This document shows, in pieces, positions 1 through 4,374 of a DNA stretch of 5,681 bases. A program made the translations under genes and the position numbers. The DNA is from Chloroflexota bacterium (GTDB lineage: Bacteria; Chloroflexota; Limnocylindria; Limnocylindrales; CSP1-4): the NCBI GenBank assembly GCA_005880805.1, contig VBFZ01000118.1, positions 1 to 5,681 on the forward strand, read 5' to 3'. Within the stretch, counting starts at the first letter, position 1, and the number at the start of each line of letters is the position of its first letter. The notes beneath the pieces are model-generated. The model did not search any database and was not told the DNA's origin. It saw only the letters and a list, made by a program, of their open reading frames with translations.

Positions 1-421
1 TCACCTCGGGCGTCATCCCCGTGAGGACCTTGACCGCGACCTTGTAGGTGCCGAGCGACTTCAGGGGCTCCTCCAGATCGACCTTGTGCCGATCGACGTC
101 GATCCCGCGCCGGCCCAGCGCGTCGGCGATCTCCTTGGCCGTGATCGAGCCGTAGAGCTTGCCGCCCTCGCCGACCTTGACGCCCATCGTCAGCGTCGTG
201 CTCGCGATGCGGTTCGCGATGATCTCGGCGTCCTCGCGCTCCCGCTTGCGCTTGTCCTCCCGGCTCGCGATATCGTGCTGCCAGGCTCGGTACGCACCGC
301 CTGCGGCGGGCACCGCGAGCTTGCGCGGGATCAGGAAGTTCTGGGCATAGCCATCGGCGACGGCCTTGAGCTCGCCGCTCTTGCCGAGCTTCTCCACGTC
401 GGCCGTCAGGATCACCTTCAC
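1..421 (-). CDS. rplI: Large-subunit ribosomal protein bL9, 3' end cut by the window edge
   Basis: This is ribosomal protein L9, which binds 23S rRNA and helps maintain reading frame. Reading from GTG at 421-419, 140 residues are visible. The N-terminal rRNA-binding domain is clear: it starts MKVILTADVEKLGKSGE, and the family signature follows as GKSGELKAVADGYAQNFLIP (residues 13-32). A charged connecting helix follows (about 41-75, rich in Asp, Glu, Arg, Lys). The C-terminal domain is recognised by GGKLYGSITAKEIADAL (86-102) and LKSLGTYKVAVKV (120-132). L9 is usually about 148-150 residues, so only about ten are missing beyond position 1. The GTG start is supported by AAGGAGGG (minus strand, 438-431), nine nucleotides upstream and inside the end of ykvA. 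The start overlaps the ykvA stop by 4 nt, so the two genes are probably co-transcribed and translationally coupled. Identification is firm. Confidence 0.97.
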   Translation of the reverse strand, partial: MKVILTADVEKLGKSGELKAVADGYAQNFLIPRKLAVPAAGGAYRAWQHDIASREDKRKREREDAEIIANRIASTTLTMGVKVGEGGKLYGSITAKEIADALGRRGIDVDRHKVDLEEPLKSLGTYKVAVKVLTGMTPEV

Positions 422-954
422 GCGCTGGAACCCTCCTTCGAAATGGTGTCATTTGCCTTGGAGATGTAGCCGCGGATCCGAGGCGCCACGCCCGACGACT
501 TGATCGCCCGATCGACGACCCCGAGGGCCTGCGGCGCGCGTCGAACCAGGCGTCTCACCGGCCCGGGCGTCAGGCGGCGGATCTGGGCGATGTCCTGTTC
601 GAAGGCCGAGCGGTCGATGCCGAGCGCCTGCAGCTTCTCGTGCAGGACCTCTGCCGGCACGCCCTCGAGGAACAGGTCGACCGCGACGATGACCACCACC
701 AGGTCGTCGAGGCCGCCGAGGACCGGGATGTCGTCCGGGATGACGTCGCGGCCGAGGACCAGATAGCCGAGCGCACCCGCGAGGAGGGCCTTCCGGCTCG
801 CGGGCGTTCGTTCGTCCCGGACGAGCTCCCACATCAGGCGGGTGTAGAGGGGAGCGCGACTGGCGATCGGCAAGAACGCCAGGAAGCCAAGCGCGCGGCG
901 TATCGCGCTGCTCGAGCCTCGGCGGACCAGTGCACCCGGATGCTTCGTTGCCAT
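418..954 (-). CDS. YkvA/DUF1232 family protein, probably membrane-associated
   Basis: The 178-residue protein carries the DUF1232 (YkvA) core at about residues 50-97. The diagnostic segment is GYLVLGRDVIPDDIPVLGGL (63-82), followed by DDLVVVIVAVDLFLEGVP; the family hallmark is D-x-I-P-D-x-I-P-x-x-G-x-x-D-D. Hydrophobic stretches on both sides of this motif (ALLAGALGYLVLG and LVVVIVAVDLFL) suggest membrane association. The N-terminus is basic (residues 1-20). A C-terminal tail of about 80 residues, rich in Arg, shows no domain I recognise. The biochemical role of this family is not established, so no function is assigned. The ATG at 954 is the first good start and has only a weak AAAGAG upstream. 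The gene ends in a 4-nt GTGA overlap with rplI. The end of ykvA thus also carries the L9 ribosome-binding site. Confidence 0.88.
   Translation of the reverse strand: MATKHPGALVRRGSSSAIRRALGFLAFLPIASRAPLYTRLMWELVRDERTPASRKALLAGALGYLVLGRDVIPDDIPVLGGLDDLVVVIVAVDLFLEGVPAEVLHEKLQALGIDRSAFEQDIAQIRRLTPGPVRRLVRRAPQALGVVDRAIKSSGVAPRIRGYISKANDTISKEGSSA
431..438 (-). promoter_or_regulatory. Ribosome binding site of rplI, inside ykvA
   Basis: AAGGAGGG on the minus strand lies within the last codons of ykvA (Lys-Glu-Gly), nine nucleotides before the GTG start of rplI. It decides that start and shows that L9 translation initiates within the ykvA message. Confidence 0.75.
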
Positions 955-1047
955 CTCTTTCGCCTACACGCCTCGCCTGCGACTGAGCGCCGAGTCTATC
1001 AGCGAGCGCGCTGACGGCCGCACGTCGGAAGGGCGTCGCGCAACGAC
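955..1047. other. Divergent intergenic spacer between ykvA and lexA
   Basis: This stretch separates the divergent ykvA-rplI pair from the lexA promoter. The ykvA-rplI promoter should lie here on the minus strand, but I find no convincing -35/-10 pair; the best -10-like string is TAGACT with no matching -35. No small gene, tRNA or strong hairpin is visible. Confidence 0.5.
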
Positions 1048-1075
1048 TTGACATAGAACACCTGTTCGGTATGAT
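1048..1075 (+). promoter_or_regulatory. lexA promoter, sigma-70 type
   Basis: A perfect -35 box TTGACA (1048-1053) is followed after 16 bp by TATGAT (1070-1075), one base away from the -10 consensus. Transcription would start near 1081-1083, leaving a leader of only about 16 nt before the GTG start of lexA. The SOS box sits in the spacer, so bound LexA would block RNA polymerase. Because an upstream in-frame ATG at 1071 lies inside this -10 box, it cannot be the translation start. Confidence 0.85.
1056..1067. promoter_or_regulatory. SOS box (LexA operator)
   Basis: GAACACCTGTTC is an exact match to GAAC-N4-GTTC, the LexA operator core of Gram-positive bacteria that is also described in Chloroflexota. 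It lies between the -35 and -10 boxes of lexA and indicates autorepression relieved by DNA damage. I found no second copy of this exact pattern in the window. Confidence 0.9.
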
Positions 1076-1084
1076 GATCGCCCG

Positions 1085-1092
1085 AAAGGAGG
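1085..1092 (+). promoter_or_regulatory. Ribosome binding site deciding the lexA start
   Basis: AAAGGAGG is a strong Shine-Dalgarno sequence five nucleotides before GTG at 1098. It fixes the lexA start at that GTG rather than at the in-frame ATG codons at 1071 and 1074. Confidence 0.88.
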
Positions 1093-1097
1093 CGCCC

Positions 1098-1748
1098 GTG
1101 ACCAGGCACGACGCCGAACGAAAGGTCAAGATCCTCGACTACATCGCGGCAACGCTTCGGGCGCGCGGCTACCCGCCGTCGGTGCGGGAGATCGCCCGTG
1201 CGGTCGGCCTGGCCTCGACCTCGGCCGTCCACCATCACCTGCAGATCCTGGAGCGCGAAGGCTTCCTCGAGCGTGGCGCGGCTCAGTCGCGCGCGATCCG
1301 GCTGACACCCACCGCGGCCCTGCGGCTGGGCCTCTCGAGCGAGCTCGTGCCCCAGTCGAGCGTTGGCGAATCGCACGTCGTCCCGATCATCGGCGAGATC
1401 GCCGCGGGCGGCCCGATCGAGGCCTACCAGGATGCCTCCGAAACCCTGGCCATCCCGGAGCTGCTGGCCCCCAGCGGGGATGCCTACGTCCTCAAGGTTC
1501 GGGGCGACTCGATGATCGACGCCCACATCACGGACGGCGACTTTGTTCTCATCCGTCCCCAGGCAACAGCCCGCAACGGCGACATCGTGGTCGCCCAGGT
1601 AGACGAGAACTCCGTCACCCTCAAACGCTTTTTCAAGGAGAAGGACCGGGTCAGGCTGCAGCCGGCCAACCCCGCCTATCCCCCGATGTACTTCGACGAC
1701 GTCCGGATTCAGGGGAAGTTGATCGGAGTCATTCGTCGCCTGGACTGA
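1098..1748 (+). CDS. lexA: LexA repressor, SOS regulator with self-cleavage domain
   Basis: LexA represses DNA-damage genes and cleaves itself when stimulated by RecA filaments. From GTG at 1098 the protein has 216 residues, a normal length. The N-terminal winged helix-turn-helix is seen at about 5-70, with YPPSVREIARAVGLASTSAV (25-44) followed by HHHLQILEREGF. The cleavage site is Ala103-Gly104 in GEIAAGGPIEAY. The S24 peptidase-like domain carries the nucleophile Ser138 in RGDSMID and the general base Lys176 in VTLKRFF, so all residues for autoproteolysis are present. The GTG start is chosen for its strong ribosome-binding site and because the upstream in-frame ATG lies in the -10 box. The gene is autoregulated through the SOS box at 1056-1067. 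It is followed at once by a long inverted repeat whose left arm begins in the last sense codon. Identification is firm. Confidence 0.97.
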   Translation: MTRHDAERKVKILDYIAATLRARGYPPSVREIARAVGLASTSAVHHHLQILEREGFLERGAAQSRAIRLTPTAALRLGLSSELVPQSSVGESHVVPIIGEIAAGGPIEAYQDASETLAIPELLAPSGDAYVLKVRGDSMIDAHITDGDFVLIRPQATARNGDIVVAQVDENSVTLKRFFKEKDRVRLQPANPAYPPMYFDDVRIQGKLIGVIRRLD

Positions 1749-1869
1749 TCGGCGTTGATGCGGCTCATGCCTGCGTTGGGACCTCCGCGCCTTCGCTCAC
1801 GCACATCGGAGTGCGCTCGCTCTGGCGCTCGGCGCCGCCTTGGCCTGAGCACGCCTGAACGCCGATCAG
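1745..1869. repeat. Long imperfect inverted repeat after lexA, possible structured RNA, terminator or decayed small element
   Basis: The left arm (1745-1771) starts in the last sense codon of lexA and spans its stop; it pairs with the right arm (1842-1869). The outer 12 bp are perfect: CTGATCGGCGTT at 1745-1756 against AACGCCGATCAG at 1858-1869. The pairing continues inward with GCG/CGC, GCTCA/TGAGC and GCC/GGC, so 24 of 27 positions pair, with one bulged A at 1851. Further in, GCGCC (1787-1791) pairs with GGCGC (1824-1828), and CGCAC (1800-1804) with GTGCG (1811-1815) around a 6-nt loop. No run of T follows the right arm, so a standard intrinsic terminator is unlikely. A folded RNA, a transcript-end stem or the remnant of a small inverted-repeat element are all possible. 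Confidence 0.6.
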
Positions 1870-1960
1870 GCTTCGAGCCTTCGTCAACACCGTCCACATG
1901 GCGCCTGAAATTGGTGGACGAACTTCGCGGATAACCGCCTTCCCGCCGAAGGCTCGCCGC
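1868..1960. other. Series of three short hairpins in the dnaB upstream region
   Basis: Three inverted repeats follow one another: AGGCT/AGCCT (1868-1872 and 1876-1880, 3-nt loop), CGTCCAC/GTGGACG (1891-1897 and 1914-1920, 16-nt loop), and GCCTTC/GAAGGC (1937-1942 and 1948-1953, 5-nt loop), the last framed by GCGG (1927-1930) and CCGC (1957-1960). No open reading frame with a ribosome-binding site is present, and I see no convincing promoter. With the neighbouring repeats these make the spacer before dnaB unusually structured. Chance hairpins are expected in GC-rich DNA, so each alone is weak. Confidence 0.4.
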
Positions 1961-1981
1961 GGTGACAGTAGAGCTGTCACC
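1961..1981. promoter_or_regulatory. Perfect 8+8 bp palindrome before dnaB, candidate operator or leader hairpin
   Basis: The arms GGTGACAG (1961-1968) and CTGTCACC (1974-1981) are exact reverse complements around TAGAG, and end 23 nt before the dnaB ATG. The size and symmetry suit a binding site for a dimeric regulator, or an RNA hairpin in the dnaB leader. No T-run follows, so it is not a typical terminator. It does not match the SOS box. The regulator, if any, is unknown. Confidence 0.45.
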
Positions 1982-2004
1982 AGATTCGTCGAGCGTCGGG
2001 AGCC

Positions 2005-3357
2005 ATGATCGACCGTTTGCCACCGCAGAGCCTGGAAGCCGAGGAGTCGGTCCTCGGGTCGATCCTCATCGACCGCGACGCGATCATCGAGATCGCGCCC
2101 ATCCTCACACCGGACGACTTCTATCGGGCGGCCAACGGCTCCATCTACCGGGCGATGCTCGATCTTTACGAGCGGCGCGAGCCCGTCGACATCGTCACGG
2201 TGGCGGAGGCACTGGAACGGGTTGGTGACCTGGACGTCGTCGGCGGCCGGACGTACCTCTCCTCCCTCGCGAACAAGACCCCTACGGCTGTCCACGCCGT
2301 GCCGTACGCGCGCATCGTCGAGCGCAAGGCGGTCCTGCGGAACCTCATCTCGGCTGCCGGGAAGATCGCGGGGATCGGCTACGAGGACCCGTCCGAGATC
2401 CAGGAGGCCATCGACCGAGCGGAGAGCGAGCTGTTCTCGGTCAGTCAGCGACGCGCCGAGGCGGGCTTTTCGAAGCTGCGCGAGCTGCTGGTCTCGGCGT
2501 ATGACCGGTTGGACTACCTCCACGCCCATCGGGGCGAGGTCAGCGGAATCCGGACCGGGTTCGCCGACCTCGATGCGCTGACGACGGGCCTCCAGGACAG
2601 CGACCTGATCCTCGTTGCCGCGCGGCCGTCCGTCGGCAAGACGAGCTTCGCGCTGAACGTGGCCGAGCACGCTGCGGTGCGGGAAAAGAAGAGCGTCGGC
2701 ATCTTCAGCCTCGAGATGGGCAAGGAACAGCTCGTGCTGAGGCTGCTTTCCTCGGTCGCAAACGTCGACTCGCAGCGGTTGCGGACCGGCTTTCTCGAGG
2801 AGATGGACTTCACGCGGCTCGCGCCGGCGATGAACGCTTTGTCGGAGGCGCCGATCTACATAGACGACACGCCGAGCATCTCCACGATGGAGTTGCGCAC
2901 GAAGGCCCGCCGGCTGCAGGCCGAGGCGAGCCTCGACCTGATCATCGTCGACTACCTGCAGCTGATGCAGGCAACCACGATCTCGCGCGACGCCAACCGG
3001 GTCCAGGAAGTCTCCGAGATCTCGCGGGGCCTGAAGGCGCTCGCGCGCGAGCTGAAGGTGCCGGTTGTCGCCCTTTCCCAGCTTTCACGACAACCTGAGA
3101 TGCGCGAATCGAAGGAACCGCGCCTCTCGGATCTGAGGGAATCGGGAGCGTTGGAGCAGGATTCCGACCTTGTGGTCTTCTTGTGGCGCGAAAAGGAGCG
3201 AACGGGAGAGGACGTCGACCTCGACGGTGAGGTCATCAACCTCAAGCTCGCCAAGCATCGCAATGGCCCAACCGGGGAGATCAAGCTCTGGTTCAAGCGC
3301 AGCCAGACGCGATTCTTGAGCTACGCCGGCGAGCGCTACGCGGACATCGCGAGCTAA
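2005..3357 (+). CDS. dnaB: Replicative DNA helicase DnaB
   Basis: This is the hexameric replicative helicase that unwinds DNA at the fork and interacts with primase. The 450-residue length is typical. The N-terminal domain begins RLPPQSLEAEESVLGS (4-19) and ends near residue 105; a linker leads into the RecA-like ATPase domain from about 180. Seen motifs are Walker A ARPSVGKTS (206-214, catalytic Lys212), FSLEM (234-238), Walker B LIIVDYLQLM (312-321, Asp316), VVALSQLSRQPE (354-365), LSDLRESGALEQDSD (374-388), and KHRNGPTG (417-424) with the likely arginine finger Arg419. No intein interrupts the gene, although dnaB is a common intein site. ATG at 2005 is the first start after in-frame stops at 1963 and 1969; its ribosome-binding site is weak (GGGAG, 2 nt away). 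The gene follows a structured spacer after lexA on the same strand, but whether it has its own promoter is unclear. Confidence 0.97.
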   Translation: MIDRLPPQSLEAEESVLGSILIDRDAIIEIAPILTPDDFYRAANGSIYRAMLDLYERREPVDIVTVAEALERVGDLDVVGGRTYLSSLANKTPTAVHAVPYARIVERKAVLRNLISAAGKIAGIGYEDPSEIQEAIDRAESELFSVSQRRAEAGFSKLRELLVSAYDRLDYLHAHRGEVSGIRTGFADLDALTTGLQDSDLILVAARPSVGKTSFALNVAEHAAVREKKSVGIFSLEMGKEQLVLRLLSSVANVDSQRLRTGFLEEMDFTRLAPAMNALSEAPIYIDDTPSISTMELRTKARRLQAEASLDLIIVDYLQLMQATTISRDANRVQEVSEISRGLKALARELKVPVVALSQLSRQPEMRESKEPRLSDLRESGALEQDSDLVVFLWREKERTGEDVDLDGEVINLKLAKHRNGPTGEIKLWFKRSQTRFLSYAGERYADIAS

Positions 3358-3369
3358 CCAAAGCCCCCT

Positions 3370-3388
3370 GTTGAGTCGCTAACTCGAC
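3370..3388 (+). terminator. Possible weak terminator hairpin after dnaB
   Basis: GTTGAGT (3370-3376) pairs with ACTCGAC (3382-3388) through seven pairs including one G-T, around a 5-nt loop, 12 nt after the dnaB stop. A second stem, AGCCG/CGGCT (3398-3402 and 3410-3414), follows. Neither is followed by a run of T, so intrinsic termination is uncertain. Confidence 0.3.
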
Positions 3389-3439
3389 CAAAGGAATAGC
3401 CGGACAATGCGGCTGCGTGAATTGCCCTCTCCCCAGCTA

Positions 3440-3468
3440 TTGACTGCGTGCATATTCTCGCGTCTATC
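3440..3468 (+). promoter_or_regulatory. Possible promoter for the zinc-ribbon gene
   Basis: TTGACT (3440-3445), one base off the -35 consensus, is followed after 17 bp by TCTATC (3463-3468), a poor -10 match. A promoter here would make a leader of about 65 nt. The -35 is good but the -10 is weak, so this is tentative. Confidence 0.25.
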
Positions 3469-3489
3469 GACTTCGTTGCCCCGAAGTCG
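3468..3489. repeat. Perfect 8-bp stem hairpin in the zinc-ribbon gene leader
   Basis: CGACTTCG (3468-3475) and CGAAGTCG (3482-3489) are exact reverse complements around the loop TTGCCC. The hairpin lies about 50 nt before the GTG start of the zinc-ribbon gene. It could stabilise the 5' end of that message, stop upstream transcription, or bind a protein. There is no T-run. Confidence 0.45.
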
Positions 3490-3527
3490 TGAGTGCCCAT
3501 CTCGGCGTCCCCGTCGGACGGCATCGC

Positions 3528-3533
3528 GAGGAG
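3528..3533 (+). promoter_or_regulatory. Ribosome binding site deciding the zinc-ribbon gene start
   Basis: GAGGAG lies seven nucleotides before GTG at 3541 and selects it over the in-frame GTG at 3493, which has no such site. Confidence 0.75.
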
Positions 3534-3540
3534 ACCGGTC

Positions 3541-3846
3541 GTGTATCAGGACCGTACTTTGACCTGCCGAGATTGCCACGAGGAGTTCATCTTCTCGGGC
3601 GGCGAGCAGGCCTTTTATGCGAGCAAGGGTCTGGTGAACGACCCACAACGCTGTCCCTCGTGTCGGGCAGCGGCCAAACGCGCCCGCGCAGCGGGCGGGC
3701 CACGGGAGTTCCACACGGCGGTCTGCCATATGTGCGGGGGGCAGGCTACGGTGCCATTCGCGCCGCGGAATGACCGACCGGTTTATTGCAGCTCCTGCTT
3801 CGACAAGGTTCGGGCGGCTACGGCCACCACGGCAACACCCGTCTGA
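3541..3846 (+). CDS. Small double zinc-ribbon protein (four CxxC motifs), function unknown
   Basis: The 101-residue protein has four CxxC pairs: Cys9/12 (CRDC), Cys38/41 (CPSC), Cys62/65 (CHMC) and Cys83/86 (CSSC), enough for two zinc ribbons. The first ribbon, with YQDRTLTCRDCHEEFIF and then GEQAFYASKGL before the RCPSCR knuckle, resembles the small bacterial probable zinc-ribbon family. The second carries VPFAPRNDRPVYCSSCF, a segment often seen at the end of such proteins. The linker at 42-55 is rich in Ala, Arg and Gly and suits flexible or nucleic-acid-contacting sequence. GTG at 3541 is chosen because GAGGAG (3528-3533) lies seven nucleotides upstream and family members begin at MYQDxTL. 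An in-frame GTG at 3493 would add 16 unrelated residues. No molecular role is established; nucleic-acid or protein binding is only a guess. A clear terminator follows at 3920-3954. Confidence 0.85.
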   Translation: MYQDRTLTCRDCHEEFIFSGGEQAFYASKGLVNDPQRCPSCRAAAKRARAAGGPREFHTAVCHMCGGQATVPFAPRNDRPVYCSSCFDKVRAATATTATPV

Positions 3847-3919
3847 CCACCGACCCTCGGCCGCGGGGGAGGCGCCATCAGGGGGCGCGGGAGAGCGGCA
3901 CGAGGGCTCGCGAATCGAC

Positions 3920-3954
3920 CGAGGCCGACCGTCCAGGGTCGGCTTCGTTTGATT
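3920..3954 (+). terminator. Intrinsic terminator after the zinc-ribbon gene
   Basis: CGAGGCCGACC (3920-3930) pairs with GGTCGGCTTCG (3937-3947) in an 11-bp stem with one G-T pair and a 6-nt loop. It is followed by the T-rich TTTGATT (3948-3954). This is the best terminator in the window. It separates the zinc-ribbon gene from dodecin. Confidence 0.75.
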
Positions 3955-4073
3955 CCTGGCGTCAAGTTCCAGTGGTCCTTCGTCGACGTTCGGCCGCCAC
4001 GACGAAACCCTAAACTTGGGCCCTTCCGGCGACGCCCTGGCGCCGGCGACAACCCTTCCGGAGGAGGCCCGCG
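3955..4073 (+). other. Dodecin upstream region
   Basis: No gene is seen. A weak -10-like TAAACT (4011-4016) has no good -35. CCCTTCCGG occurs twice (4021-4029 and 4053-4061), and CCGGCGAC twice (4026-4033 and 4043-4050). The strong ribosome-binding site GGAGGAGG (4060-4067) is six nucleotides before the dodecin ATG and abuts the second CCCTTCCGG copy. Confidence 0.45.
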
Positions 4074-4277
4074 ATGGGGGTCATCATCATTCGCGAGATG
4101 GTCGGCACGAGCCCTCGCTCGTGGAGCGACGCCGCTCGACAAGCCGTCGCGACCGCCAGCAGGACGGTACGAAACATCCGCACGATCGAGGTCGTGAAGT
4201 CCACCGCCGAGGTCTCGGGGGGCGAGATCGTCGAGTACCGGGTCGACCTGAAGATCGGCTTCGAGTACGAGGGCTGA
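4074..4277 (+). CDS. Dodecin family protein, of the type lacking the flavin-stacking Trp
   Basis: Dodecins are about 65-75 residue proteins that form hollow dodecamers and store flavins or related ligands in the cytoplasm. This one has 67 residues with the family pattern: a first beta strand (VIIIREMVG, 3-11), TSPRSWSDAARQAVATAS (12-29) as the single helix, then strands around NIRTIEVVKSTAEV (34-47) and IVEYRVDLKIGFEYEG (52-67). At the position of the flavin-stacking Trp in archaeal and Thermus dodecins (xWxEV) it has Thr37, and at the flavin-contacting Gln it has Arg56. In both respects it resembles the mycobacterial calcium-binding dodecin SecE2 (Val and Arg there, from memory) rather than the flavin-binding proteins. 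The ATG has a strong ribosome-binding site (4060-4067). The gene stands alone, after a terminator. The family call is firm; the ligand is unknown. Confidence 0.92.
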   Translation: MGVIIIREMVGTSPRSWSDAARQAVATASRTVRNIRTIEVVKSTAEVSGGEIVEYRVDLKIGFEYEG

Positions 4278-4374
4278 GCTCGGTCGCGAGCAAGTCGTCT
4301 GAGCCTGCGCGAGATGAAGAGCTTCGAACGCGCAGCTAAGCGCCCGGTGAGAGGAGTCGGTCAAGATCCCCGCG
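4278..4374 (+). other. Spacer between dodecin and the LAL-type ATPase gene
   Basis: Immediately after the dodecin stop, GCTCG (4278-4282) and CGAGC (4287-4291) form a 5-bp hairpin with a 4-nt loop and no T-run. A GAGGAG at 4351-4356 lies 18 nt before the first start of the next gene, too far for usual initiation. No clear promoter or terminator is seen. Confidence 0.4.

Noticed and set aside
955..1047. LexA control of the divergent ykvA-rplI pair by the same SOS box
   Set aside because: The box lies about 100 nt from the ykvA start, and no minus-strand promoter overlapping it can be seen.
449..1129. 226-codon minus-strand frame overlapping ykvA and the lexA promoter
   Set aside because: Its translation is Arg/Pro/Gly-rich, and it would run through the lexA promoter; ykvA in the neighbouring frame has a clear conserved domain.
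1868..1880. GGCTTCGAGCC as a tRNA T-arm
   Set aside because: The stem is short with a 3-nt loop, and no acceptor, D or anticodon arms can be placed around it.
1758..1934. A 58-codon plus-strand open frame in the lexA-dnaB spacer, starting MRLMPALGPP
   Set aside because: No ribosome-binding site, composition very rich in Arg and Ser, no recognisable domain, and it lies within the long inverted repeat; more likely a chance frame.
1961..1981. The palindrome before dnaB as an intrinsic terminator of lexA
   Set aside because: The stem is followed by AGATTCG, with no run of T, and it sits within 25 nt of the dnaB start.
1765..2670. Long minus-strand open frame (301 codons) opposite dnaB
   Set aside because: Mirror frame of the well-supported dnaB gene in GC-rich DNA; no domain and no ribosome-binding site.
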